Positions 10,211 through 18,212 of a stretch of 64,000 nt of DNA are shown in pieces (positions within the stretch are counted from its first letter, which is position 1; each line of letters begins with the position of its first letter). The DNA comes from CADEEN01 sp963706685 (GTDB lineage Bacteria > Pseudomonadota > Gammaproteobacteria > Burkholderiales > Burkholderiaceae_C). Below the pieces are notes generated by a model. That model did no database searches. It was not told where the DNA came from and saw nothing but the letters and a program-made list of their open reading frames with translations. The stretch spans positions 186,001 through 250,000 of the forward strand of contig CAVPMY010000004.1 of the NCBI GenBank assembly GCA_963706685.1. Direction: 5' to 3'. The translations under genes were made by a program, and so were the position numbers.

Positions 10211-11086
10211 ATGCCACGGCTCGCCTATGGCCGACTCGTCCGTTGCGCAATCACCGCGAGTGCGATTGCGCTGACAGGCACGCCCGCGCTCGCCGCCTGT
10301 CTGTCCGATACCGACGCGGCGTTGTTGGTCGCCCAGTACATGGCACGCAAGCCAGCGCCGAACCCCGAAAACCTGTCTGCGGCCGACGGCGAATGCACGC
10401 GGGCGAAGGTCAATCGTTTTCTCGCGCAGCAACTGGGGCCGCCGATCGGCTACAAGGCCGGCCTCACCAACCCTGCGGTGCAGAAGCGCTTCAACCACGA
10501 CTCGCCGGTGTGGGGCGTGCTCTACAAGCCGATGCTGCTGGCCGACGGCGCGAAGGTGCCGGCCGCTTTCGGCGCGCGGCCGCTGTTCGAGGCCGACATG
10601 CTGGTGCGCGTCAGCGATGCGCGAGCCATCAACCGCGCGGAGACGCCGGCCGACGTCCTGAAGTCGATCGATCAGGTGATCCCGTTCATCGAACTGCCCG
10701 ACCTCGTCGTCGAGGCACCGCCGAAACTCAACGGCGCGGCGATCAACGCCATCAACGTCGGCGCACGGCTGGGCGTGCTGGGCAAACCGATCGCCGCGCA
10801 GCGCACGCAGCAGTTTTCCGACGCGCTGCGCGACATGCAGGTCGTGATCACCGGCAACGGCGCCGAGCTCGACAAGGGCAAGGGCGCCGACGTGCTCGAG
10901 CACCCGCTCAACGCCGTCGTCTGGCTGACCAGGGACTTGGCTCGCAGCGGTCGCGCGCTGCGCAAGGGCGATCTGGTCAGCCTGGGGTCGTTCTCCAAGC
11001 TGATGCCGCCCAAGCCCGGGCTCGCGGTGCAAGTGCAGTACAACGGCTTGCCCGGCAATCCGACCGTCGGCATGACGTTCGAGTAG
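10211..11086 (+). CDS. Secreted 2-keto-4-pentenoate hydratase-like protein (FAH fold)
   Basis: The body of the protein resembles MhpD/2-keto-4-pentenoate hydratases of the fumarylacetoacetase superfamily: GPPIGYKAGLTN, then PLFEADMLVRV, then IELPDLVVE and NAINVGARLGVLG. It carries a clear signal peptide, LVRCAITASAIALTGTPALA with likely cleavage before AC, so it should act in the periplasm rather than in a cytoplasmic meta-cleavage pathway. No aromatic-catabolism genes lie nearby. It is 291 aa and transcribed alone. The substrate is unknown; the family assignment is good, but periplasmic hydratase activity is inference. Confidence 0.8.
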   Translation: MPRLAYGRLVRCAITASAIALTGTPALAACLSDTDAALLVAQYMARKPAPNPENLSAADGECTRAKVNRFLAQQLGPPIGYKAGLTNPAVQKRFNHDSPVWGVLYKPMLLADGAKVPAAFGARPLFEADMLVRVSDARAINRAETPADVLKSIDQVIPFIELPDLVVEAPPKLNGAAINAINVGARLGVLGKPIAAQRTQQFSDALRDMQVVITGNGAELDKGKGADVLEHPLNAVVWLTRDLARSGRALRKGDLVSLGSFSKLMPPKPGLAVQVQYNGLPGNPTVGMTFE

Positions 11087-11088
11087 GG

Positions 11089-12015
11089 TCAGTCTGCGCC
11101 GACAACCGCATCGCTTGATCGGGCCGCCACGGCGACCAAACGAGCCATCGCATCAGCCAGGCGCGCAGGCTGTTCATGCACGATCCAATGCGTCGCGCCC
11201 TCTACATGCTGCACCGTCAGATCGGGCACGAACGCCTCGAGGCCGTCGAGCAGCGCCGGCGGCAATGCCACGTCCGCATCGCCCCACAACACCGTCGTCG
11301 GCACGTGCACTGTCGTCACCTCGGCCGGCAAGATCAGAGTGTGGATGGCGTCGCCGGCCGTCTGCGGCGGCCGCAGCGGCGACGCGCGGTAGGTGTTGAG
11401 TGCGCCGTCGAGCCCGTGACGCCAGACCTCGCGGTAGCGCTCGCGCGTCGGCGCGTCGAGCCAGGTGTTGCCGCCCATGTTCTCGAAAAACGGCCACAGG
11501 CGCGCGAAGTCGTTCTCGGCCAGCAGCGCCGCCGCATCGGGGCGGCAGAGGAAGTTCATGTAGGCGCTGGCTGCCTGCTGCAGCGGACTGTCGCGCAGCT
11601 CGCGCAAGAAGGCGGCGGGGTGCGGCGCGTTGATGATCAGCAGCCGGCGCATCAGCTCGGGCCGCAGCGCGGCGAGGTTCCAGGCGATGGCGCCGCCCCA
11701 GTCGTGGCCGACGAGCAGGTCGATCGGTGCGCCTTGCAGTTGGATCAGCGCCGCGATGTCGGCCACCAGGTGCTTGGCGCGGTAGGCCTCGACTCCAGCC
11801 GGCGCGCTCGACCGTTCATAGCCGCGCAGGTTGGGCGCGACGCAGTGCACGCGGCCAGCCAAGCGTTGCATGACCTCGTCCCAGACGAACGCCGCTTCGG
11901 GGAATCCGTGCAGCAGCAGCGCGCGCCGCGCGCCGGGGACCTCGGTGTTGGCGCGGCACGACAGCGTGATGCCGTGCGGCAGCGCGATGTCGAAACACCG
12001 GATCGACAAACTCAA
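11089..12015 (-). CDS. Alpha/beta-hydrolase (epoxide hydrolase/haloalkane dehalogenase-like)
   Basis: An alpha/beta-hydrolase of about 308 aa. Visible motifs are the oxyanion region LLLHGFPEAAFVWDEV, the nucleophile elbow VGHDWGGAIAW (aspartate nucleophile, as in epoxide hydrolases and dehalogenases), a WGDADVALP acid-loop region and a catalytic histidine in VEGATHWIVHE. The start is taken as TTG 12015, which overlaps the engB stop as TTGA; further upstream the frame only overlaps engB. No substrate can be named. It appears co-transcribed with engB. Confidence 0.82.
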   Translation of the reverse strand: MSLSIRCFDIALPHGITLSCRANTEVPGARRALLLHGFPEAAFVWDEVMQRLAGRVHCVAPNLRGYERSSAPAGVEAYRAKHLVADIAALIQLQGAPIDLLVGHDWGGAIAWNLAALRPELMRRLLIINAPHPAAFLRELRDSPLQQAASAYMNFLCRPDAAALLAENDFARLWPFFENMGGNTWLDAPTRERYREVWRHGLDGALNTYRASPLRPPQTAGDAIHTLILPAEVTTVHVPTTVLWGDADVALPPALLDGLEAFVPDLTVQHVEGATHWIVHEQPARLADAMARLVAVAARSSDAVVGAD

Positions 12016-12692
12016 GACACCACCCAGCCGCGCAAGGTCATCGCCACGTCTTCCACGCCCGTGCGCTTGAGCGCCGAAAACAGCGTGACGCCGATGTCGG
12101 CCTCGTCGCTCGAATAGGCGCCGAGCGCCGCCGTCGTTGCATTGAGCGAGGCGTCGGCCTCCTTGCGCGACAGCTTGTCGGCCTTGGTCAGCAGCACCAG
12201 CAGCTTGACCGCGCCGGTGCGTACGCGCTGGCCGATCCATTCGAGCAAGCGGTGGTCGAGCTCGGTCAGTCCCAGGCGCGAATCAGCGAGCAGGACGACG
12301 CCGGAGAGGTCTCGCCGCTGCGCCAGGTAGTCGGCCATGACCTGCTGCCAGCGCAGCTTGGCATCGCGTTCGACGGCGGCATAGCCGTAGCCCGGCAAGT
12401 CGGCGAACAAGGCGTCCGGCGCATCGGCGGGGCCGAGTGCAAACAGGTTGATGTGCTGCGTGCGACCCGGCGTCTTCGACGCAAAGGCCAGTCGCTTTTG
12501 CTGTGCCAGCGTGTTGATGGCGCTCGACTTGCCGGCATTGCTGCGGCCGACAAAAGCGATCTCCGGCAGCTCGGGCAGCGGTAACTGATCGAGCTGCGCC
12601 GCGGTGGTGAGAAAGCGCGCGCTGTGCGTCCAGGCCAACGCTTGTTGGGCGGCAGATCGGGGCGTGGCGCTGTTGTCGCTGGTCATGGACAT
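12012..12692 (-). CDS. engB: Ribosome-biogenesis GTPase EngB (YihA/YsxC)
   Basis: Small TRAFAC GTPase needed for assembly of the large ribosomal subunit and linked to division. It has G1 GRSNAGKSS, G2 region TPGRTQHIN, G3 DLPGYGYA and G4 TKAD. Two in-frame ATGs lie six bases apart (12692 and 12686); the first is used. Length 226 aa. The gene is divergent from the cytochrome c gene; 78 bases separate them and include an AT-rich patch (12698-12708) where both promoters must lie. Confidence 0.94.
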   Translation of the reverse strand: MSMTSDNSATPRSAAQQALAWTHSARFLTTAAQLDQLPLPELPEIAFVGRSNAGKSSAINTLAQQKRLAFASKTPGRTQHINLFALGPADAPDALFADLPGYGYAAVERDAKLRWQQVMADYLAQRRDLSGVVLLADSRLGLTELDHRLLEWIGQRVRTGAVKLLVLLTKADKLSRKEADASLNATTAALGAYSSDEADIGVTLFSALKRTGVEDVAMTLRGWVVS

Positions 12693-12770
12693 CGGGCATT
12701 GTAAAATTCGCCGGTTTTGCGCCCGGGCAGTCCGCGCGGGCATCACCCCAACATTCAGGCCCGCGACTCC

Positions 12771-13394
12771 ATGAAGGCTCGTTTTCTGCTGCTCGGCGCC
12801 CTCGCGCTTTCCGCCCCGATGGCCATGGCGAACACGGCTGCGGCCGCAACCGCCAAGCCGGACCTGGCCAAAGGCCAGGCCATCGCCACCCAGGTCTGCG
12901 CGGCCTGCCACACGGCCGATGGCTCGCGCGGCAGCCCGGCCAACCCGATCCTGGCCGGCCAGCACTACGAATATCTGGTCAAGCAATTGACGGAATTCAA
13001 GGCCGGCAAACGCAACAACGCCATCATGAAGGGCTTCGCAGCGACGCTGTCGGACGACGACATGAAGAATGTCGCCGCCTTCTACGCCAGCAAGAGCGCC
13101 AAACCCGGCTTCGCCAAGGACAAGGCGCTGGTCAAGCTCGGCGAGCAGATCTACCGCGGCGGCATTGCCGACAAGGCCGTGCCGGCCTGCGCCGGCTGCC
13201 ACAGCCCCACAGGCGCCGGCATCCCGTCGCAGTACCCGCGGCTGGGTGGTCAACATGCCGATTACACCGAGGCGCAACTGGTCGCGCTGCGCAGCGGTGC
13301 GCGCGACAACAGCGCGCAAATGGTCACCATTGCCGCGAAGATGAGCGACCGCGAGATCAAGGCGGTTTCTGACTACATCGCCGGGCTGCGCTGA
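12771..13394 (+). CDS. Diheme cytochrome c (c4 family)
   Basis: Periplasmic electron carrier of 207 aa made of two similar c-type domains. The signal peptide (LLLGALALSAPMAMA) is followed by heme site CAACH near residue 43 and CAGCH near residue 143; axial methionines are likely in NAIMKGFA and AQMVTIAAKM. The two-domain layout and size are those of cytochrome c4, which donates electrons to terminal oxidases. The divergent arrangement with engB is also seen in other betaproteobacteria. Confidence 0.92.
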   Translation: MKARFLLLGALALSAPMAMANTAAAATAKPDLAKGQAIATQVCAACHTADGSRGSPANPILAGQHYEYLVKQLTEFKAGKRNNAIMKGFAATLSDDDMKNVAAFYASKSAKPGFAKDKALVKLGEQIYRGGIADKAVPACAGCHSPTGAGIPSQYPRLGGQHADYTEAQLVALRSGARDNSAQMVTIAAKMSDREIKAVSDYIAGLR

Positions 13395-13521
13395 GGGTAC
13401 CTTCGCGGCAAGAGTAGCGCGCACGCCAGCTTAGGGGCGTCGCGATCGGCGACCAAAGTTGTCGTGGCAGCGTGAACCTGTTCCTGTCCGGGCCGCCCGC
13501 CGACGGTCAACGCTGTTCAAG

Positions 13522-13806
13522 ATGTCGGCGGACCATGCCGATAAGACCGGCATGCCCTGCCCGCACTGCGATCACGAACAAGACAACTTCGCTCGCCTCG
13601 ACGCCGACTTCGTGCGCGTGCTCGAAGACGTCATCGACACGCTGATCGAGCGCCATGTCATCAACATCACCGACCTGCCCGAGCAGGCGCAGGCCAAGCT
13701 GTTCGCACGCAAGTCGTACCGCGAACGGGCGGGGCGAAATGCGCTGAAGTTGTTTGCCGATGATGCGCACGGCAGCAGCGATGCGCCTTGGTCGACGACG
13801 CGCTGA
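13522..13806 (+). CDS. Small uncharacterised protein with N-terminal CPHC motif
   Basis: I do not recognise a named family. The 94-aa reading frame from ATG 13522 begins MSADHADKTGMPCPHCDHEQ, so a single CPHC pair and nearby histidines could bind a metal. The middle (DFVRVLEDVIDTLIERHVIN) looks like an amphipathic helix, followed by a basic region KLFARKSYRERAGRN. It ends 13 bases before the convergent regulator gene. Base composition and third-position GC look like a real gene. Upstream, 13395-13521 shows no other feature. Confidence 0.6.
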   Translation: MSADHADKTGMPCPHCDHEQDNFARLDADFVRVLEDVIDTLIERHVINITDLPEQAQAKLFARKSYRERAGRNALKLFADDAHGSSDAPWSTTR

Positions 13807-13819
13807 CACGGCTGCGCTC

Positions 13820-14533
13820 TCAACCCCCCGGCGAATCCGGCACCGACACGAGGTGCAGCAGCGTCGGGCAGTTCTTGAGTGAGGCGTCGCTGAGCGCCAC
13901 ATAGCGCTCCCAGAGCGCGTCGAGTTCAGCGCGCAGGGCATCGCGCTCGGCGGCTGCCAGCCACAAGCGGCCCCAGCAATACAGGAAATCGTCGTGCGGG
14001 GTTTCGCCGGCCATCGGCAGCACGGTGGTCGCCAGGCCCCCGGGGCCATCGGCGTGGATCGTCAGCATCAGCGATGGCGCCTGCCGCGTCACCGACCGCG
14101 CCAGTGCATGCAACAGCTGCGGCTGCCACAGCGCCGACGTGTCCTCGAACAAGCCCTCATAGCTCGACAGCGGCGCGTCCTTGAGGCTGACTCGCAATCG
14201 GTCAGCGACACAGCGGTAGGTTGGCACACGCTGGCGGCCCACGCGAGCGTGACCGCAGGGCCGGATCAACCCCGCAGCCAGCAGCCGCGTGACCCAATAG
14301 CTCATCGCCGGCTTCTTGATGCCGAGCACGCGCGCCGCTTCGCCCAAGGCGGCCGCACGACCCAGAAACGGCCGCAGATGCATGCGACGCGCCGGATGCC
14401 AGAGGATGTCCACCGCCTCGGCGCTGCGCACATGCAGGTCGGCCGCAGGCGACCATGTCGGATTCATGTCGGCATCGGTCATGGGCAGTTGGGCGTTCAA
14501 CGCCGACGATGGTAGTTGAACGCTCATCTGCAT
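13820..14533 (-). CDS. Winged-helix (ArsR-like) transcriptional regulator
   Basis: A 237-aa protein whose N-terminal half looks like a winged-helix DNA-binding domain: VDILWHPARRMHLRPFLG, then AARVLGIKKPAMSYWVTRLL as the probable recognition helix and a wing RVGRQRVPTYRCV. The C-terminal half is rich in W and L (YCWGRLWLAAAERDALRAEL) and is probably a sensing or dimer domain. The start MQMSVQL at 14533 is chosen because the longer frame runs into the divergent gene. Only 40 bases separate it from the lipoprotein at 14574, so it may control that gene. Confidence 0.7.
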   Translation of the reverse strand: MQMSVQLPSSALNAQLPMTDADMNPTWSPAADLHVRSAEAVDILWHPARRMHLRPFLGRAAALGEAARVLGIKKPAMSYWVTRLLAAGLIRPCGHARVGRQRVPTYRCVADRLRVSLKDAPLSSYEGLFEDTSALWQPQLLHALARSVTRQAPSLMLTIHADGPGGLATTVLPMAGETPHDDFLYCWGRLWLAAAERDALRAELDALWERYVALSDASLKNCPTLLHLVSVPDSPGG

Positions 14534-14573
14534 AGGCTGACGCACCTGCACATGACCAGACTGGAGTGCCCCC

Positions 14574-15587
14574 ATGACATCGAACGTTGTTGCGACGAGA
14601 GAACCCGCCCGGCCCCTGTCGCGGCGACAAGCGCTGCAAGCCGCGGCCGCGCTGCTGGTGGCCGGATGCGGCGGCGGTGGCGGCACTGATGCCGCCGATC
14701 CCGGCGGCACTGGCGGCCCACCGGCCACCAACGGCGCCGCAGGCCCCATCGGCTGGTTGGTCTACCGCAACAGCGGCCAAGCCGAAGCCTTCGACTTCTC
14801 CAGCGGTCGCGCCACTCCCTTCGACCCCGGCGTCGAGCCTTTCGTCGATCCCGGCATGTCGGTGGCGCCGGGCCGTTTGGCCATCGCGGCGCAGGACGGC
14901 GACAACAACGGCTTTGCCTTCGCCACCATCGACGTGCTCGATCAACGCCGCAGCCTCTACACGATCGATCGTGCCTTCGCCACACAGACCAGCGCCGTCA
15001 TGTTCGACGGCACCGGCACAAGGATCGCGTTGAGCGTCAACGAGCCCACGTCCGACGTGATCGACGCCCGCATCGACCGCATCCTGATCCTCGAATGGCC
15101 GTCGTTGTCGACGCTGGCGTTCATTGACGGCTTCGAGGAACCGGTCTGGGCGCGCAAGTCCGGCGAACTGCTGGTGCGTGAACCCGAGAGCGGACGCCTG
15201 CGCGTTGTTGGACCCGCCCTTGACGATCGCGGCTGGCTGGCCGATGTTGTCGTTGCACCGAGCATCGGCGCCTACGACGTGTCGCCCGACGGCCGCTTTG
15301 TGGTCTTTGACGACCAGGAGCGCCTGGTCGGCTATGACCGCCAACAAGGCGAGCGCTGGATCGTCGCCGACCGCATCAGCAGCCTGCGCTCGCCTTGCTT
15401 CTCCCCCGACGGCCGTCACCTGGCCATGCATGCCATCGACCTGACCAGCGCCAATCCGTATTTCACGACCTTCACGCCACACGTCGTGCCGTTCGTGCCC
15501 GCAGCGACGGTGACTGTCGACTCGGCGTTGCACGGTGTTGCCAGTGGTCTGGTCGAGACCTCGGGGCGCATCGGTTGGGCGGCGTGA
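14574..15587 (+). CDS. Tat-exported lipoprotein with WD40/TolB-like beta-propeller character
   Basis: The N-terminus PARPLSRRQALQAAAALLVA followed by GCGGGGG combines a twin-arginine motif (SRRQALQ) and a lipobox (LLVAGC), predicting a folded protein exported by Tat and lipidated. A Gly/Pro linker follows, and then repeated segments such as DVSPDGRFVVFDD and CFSPDGRHLAMH that resemble PD40/TolB propeller blades. Length 337 aa. Function unknown. It is divergently paired with the winged-helix regulator and convergent with modC (10-base gap). Confidence 0.72.
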   Translation: MTSNVVATREPARPLSRRQALQAAAALLVAGCGGGGGTDAADPGGTGGPPATNGAAGPIGWLVYRNSGQAEAFDFSSGRATPFDPGVEPFVDPGMSVAPGRLAIAAQDGDNNGFAFATIDVLDQRRSLYTIDRAFATQTSAVMFDGTGTRIALSVNEPTSDVIDARIDRILILEWPSLSTLAFIDGFEEPVWARKSGELLVREPESGRLRVVGPALDDRGWLADVVVAPSIGAYDVSPDGRFVVFDDQERLVGYDRQQGERWIVADRISSLRSPCFSPDGRHLAMHAIDLTSANPYFTTFTPHVVPFVPAATVTVDSALHGVASGLVETSGRIGWAA

Positions 15588-15597
15588 CTCGCCGCGC

Positions 15598-16671
15598 TCA
15601 CTCCAACAGCGCCACCGACTTGACTTGCACCCAGACGGCAAGGCCAGGCGCCAGGTGCAGCCTGTCGGCCGATTGCCGCGTCAGGCGCGCGATCAGCGAC
15701 ACGGCGCCGACCTGCACCAGCGCCAGCGCGGCCGCCGGATGCGCGTCGCTGACGAGTGCACGCACCTCGCCGCGCAGCGTGTTGACGATGCTGCTGCCCT
15801 GCGGTTCGGTCAATGCCAGGCTGACATCGCGCGCCAGCACACGCACGCGCACGGCGCTGCCGATCTCGTGCCCGCCGTCGCGCACGACGAGCTCGCCGCC
15901 GTCGAAAGCCATATGCGCCAGATGCCAGCGCGGGTCGCGCAAACGCACCCTGCACGGCAGCACGACGCCGGCCTCCTCGTCGTGCGCCAGCGGGCCATCG
16001 AGCTGCGACAGCATCTGCAGCATCGGGCCGCTGCCGGTGCAGCGCCCCGCCTCCATCAACACCACGTGATCGGCCAGGCGCGAGACTTCCGCCAGCGCGT
16101 GCGTCACATAGATCATCGGCAGCGACAGCGTCTGGTGCAGCCGGTCGAGAAACGGCAACACCTCGCGCTTGCGCTGGGCGTCGAGCGACGCCAGCGGCTC
16201 ATCGAGCAGCAGCAGGCGCGGCGCCATCGCCAGCGCACGCGCGATCGCCACGCGCTGCCGCTCGCCACCCGACAGGCTCTCGGGCCGCCGTTCGAGCAGC
16301 GACTCGATGCCGAGCAGTTCGATCGCCGACTCGAGCGCCGGCCGCGCCTGACCGCGCGGAATGCGTCGCTGGCCGTAGTCGAGGTTGCCGCGCACGCTCA
16401 AATGGTCGAACAACGCGGCATCCTGAAAGACGACGCCGACAGCGCGCCGGTGCGGCGGCACGAACCGGGCGTCGTCCTGCCAGACCTCATCACCGACAGC
16501 AACATGGCCGCGTGCAGAGCGCTCGAGCCCGGCCAGGCAGCGCAGCAGCGTCGTCTTGCCGCAGCCCGAGGGGCCGAAGAGCATGGCGATGCCGCGCTCC
16601 GGCAGCGACAGCGTCACGTCGAGCCGGAAACCGCTGTCGCGTTGCAGTTGCAGCCGGGCGTCGATCGTCAC
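15598..16671 (-). CDS. modC: Molybdate ABC transporter ATP-binding protein ModC
   Basis: ATPase subunit of the molybdate importer, 357 aa. It has Walker A GPSGCGKTT, signature LSGGERQRVAIARAL, Walker B LLLLDEPLASLD and switch VTHALAEV. The C-terminal part (DGGELVVRDGGHEIGSAV to VWVQVKSVALLE) is the TOBE/Mop-like oxyanion-binding domain that distinguishes ModC from general ABC ATPases. GTG 16671 is used; it overlaps the modB stop as GTGA, so the two are translationally coupled. Confidence 0.92.
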   Translation of the reverse strand: MTIDARLQLQRDSGFRLDVTLSLPERGIAMLFGPSGCGKTTLLRCLAGLERSARGHVAVGDEVWQDDARFVPPHRRAVGVVFQDAALFDHLSVRGNLDYGQRRIPRGQARPALESAIELLGIESLLERRPESLSGGERQRVAIARALAMAPRLLLLDEPLASLDAQRKREVLPFLDRLHQTLSLPMIYVTHALAEVSRLADHVVLMEAGRCTGSGPMLQMLSQLDGPLAHDEEAGVVLPCRVRLRDPRWHLAHMAFDGGELVVRDGGHEIGSAVRVRVLARDVSLALTEPQGSSIVNTLRGEVRALVSDAHPAAALALVQVGAVSLIARLTRQSADRLHLAPGLAVWVQVKSVALLE

Positions 16672-17345
16672 GTGCCGATCACCGTTCGCCGGCGGCTGAC
16701 CAGGTTCAGCGCCAGCAGCGTCGCAAACGACGCCAACAGCAAGCCGCCCGCCAACACATGGGCGGCGCCGTGGTTCATCGCCTCGGCATGGTCGTAGATG
16801 GCGATCGACAGCACGCGCGTCGCGCCGGGAATGTTGCCGCCGACCATCAGCACGACGCCGAATTCGCCGACGGTGTGCGCGAAGGTCAGGGTCAGCGCAG
16901 AGGCAAAGCCGCGCCGTGCCAGCGGCACCGCCACGCTGAAGAACGCGTCGAGCGGCCGCGCCCGCAGCGTCGCCGCGGCGTCGAGGACGCGCGACGGCAC
17001 CGCCGCGAACGCGTCGCGCAGCGGCTGCACCATGAACGGCAGCGAGCTGACCACCGAGGCCACGACCAGGCCCCAGAAGCTGAAGACCAGCGGCGGCAGA
17101 TCGACCGCAGCCAGCGCGCGCCCGACCGTGCCTTGCGGACCCATCCACACCAGCAGGTAGAAGCCGAGCACGGTGGGCGGCAGCACCAGCGGCAATGCCA
17201 CCAGCGACTCGATCCAGCTGACGGCACGCGAGCGCGAGCGCGCCAGCCACCACGCCAGGGGCGTGCCGAGGGCGAGCAGGACCAGCGTCGTCACTGCCGC
17301 CAAGCGCAGCGTGACAGCGATGGCTTGCCAGTCTCCCGCGCTCAC
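16668..17345 (-). CDS. modB: Molybdate ABC transporter permease ModB
   Basis: Inner-membrane channel of the molybdate importer, 225 aa. It has several membrane helices (AVTTLVLLALGTPLAWWL; VALPLVLPPTVLGFYLLVW) and the coupling EAA loop DAAATLRARPLDAFFSVAVP that docks on ModC. The GTG start at 17345 has ggagg nine bases upstream, so the in-frame extension is discarded. It overlaps modC by four bases and follows modA after 83 bases that contain a GC-rich hairpin. Confidence 0.92.
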   Translation of the reverse strand: MSAGDWQAIAVTLRLAAVTTLVLLALGTPLAWWLARSRSRAVSWIESLVALPLVLPPTVLGFYLLVWMGPQGTVGRALAAVDLPPLVFSFWGLVVASVVSSLPFMVQPLRDAFAAVPSRVLDAAATLRARPLDAFFSVAVPLARRGFASALTLTFAHTVGEFGVVLMVGGNIPGATRVLSIAIYDHAEAMNHGAAHVLAGGLLLASFATLLALNLVSRRRTVIGT

Positions 17346-17376
17346 TGCGTAACCTCCGTGCTGCGCACTGCGGTGC

Positions 17377-17408
17377 GAGCCCCCTTCGGAGCGGCCGGGC
17401 GGGGGCTC
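17377..17408. repeat. GC-rich inverted repeat between modA and modB (REP-like)
   Basis: gagccccc and gggggctc arms enclose a GC-rich spacer (ttcggagcggccgggc). Similar C-run/G-run elements appear at 48567-48646 and 61860-61941. It could act as an RNA hairpin that trims the operon transcript between binding protein and permease. Confidence 0.55.
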
Positions 17409-17428
17409 ATGCCGCGAGCATAGCGGCG

Positions 17429-18205
17429 CTACCGGCTCGGCAAGGCGAAGCCGTGGCGTTGCAGCAGCGCGCGTGTCGGCGGTGCTTGCAGGTGCTGCAC
17501 GAACGCCGCGGCCAGCGGCTCGTCGGCAGCATGCCGCGAGACGACAAGCGCTTGTTCGAGCGGTGCGTGCCAGGCCTCGGGGATCAGCGTCGACGCGCCT
17601 TTGCCGGCCAGCGCCGGCGACAACACGAGCGAGTGCGCGACCAGCCCGGCTTGCGCCGCACCGCTGTCGATGAAGGCCGCTGCCTGGGCGACGTTGTCGC
17701 CGAGCACGAGCTTGGGCTTTGCATCGGCTTCCAGGCCCTGCGAGCGCAGGGCCTGCATCGCCCGCTGGCCGTAGGGCGCATGCTCGGGGTTGGCGATGGC
17801 AAAGCGCCTGACGCGCGCGTCGCGCACCAGCGCATCGAGCGGCAACCGGCCGAGTTCGGCGTCCGTGCTCCACGCTGCCAGGCGACCCAGCGCGTAGACC
17901 TGTGGCGCGCCGATGGTGAACCCGGCCTGCTGCAGATCGCGCGCGAAGGCGATGTCGGCCGAGAGAAAAACATCGAACGGTGCGCCGTTGCGCAGTTGCG
18001 TGGCCAGTTTGCCCGAGGCGCCGTAGATGACCTCGATCGTCGCGCCTGGATGCGCCGCGCGAAACGGCAGCAGTGCTTCATCGAGTGCAAAGCGCAGGTC
18101 GGACGCCGCAGCGACAGTCAGCCGGCCCGCCCGTGGGTTCTGCGCGCCGGCGATGCCCGCGCTGCACAGCGCGAGCGCACAGACGATGCGGCGCCGTGCC
18201 CCCAT
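17429..18205 (-). CDS. modA: Molybdate ABC transporter substrate-binding protein ModA
   Basis: Periplasmic molybdate/tungstate-binding protein, 258 aa. A signal peptide (RRIVCALALCSAGIAGAQ) precedes LTVAAASDLRFALDEALLPF, the typical ModA start. Further family features are YGASGKLATQLRNGAPFDVFLSAD, in which the SGKLATQ loop helps hold the oxyanion, and LVLGDNVAQAAAFIDSGAAQ near the C-terminus. ATG 18205 lies seven bases after the stop of the upstream sugar-acid kinase, so it may be transcribed with the catabolic genes. Confidence 0.93.
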   Translation of the reverse strand: MGARRRIVCALALCSAGIAGAQNPRAGRLTVAAASDLRFALDEALLPFRAAHPGATIEVIYGASGKLATQLRNGAPFDVFLSADIAFARDLQQAGFTIGAPQVYALGRLAAWSTDAELGRLPLDALVRDARVRRFAIANPEHAPYGQRAMQALRSQGLEADAKPKLVLGDNVAQAAAFIDSGAAQAGLVAHSLVLSPALAGKGASTLIPEAWHAPLEQALVVSRHAADEPLAAAFVQHLQAPPTRALLQRHGFALPSR

Positions 18206-18212
18206 GGCACGC

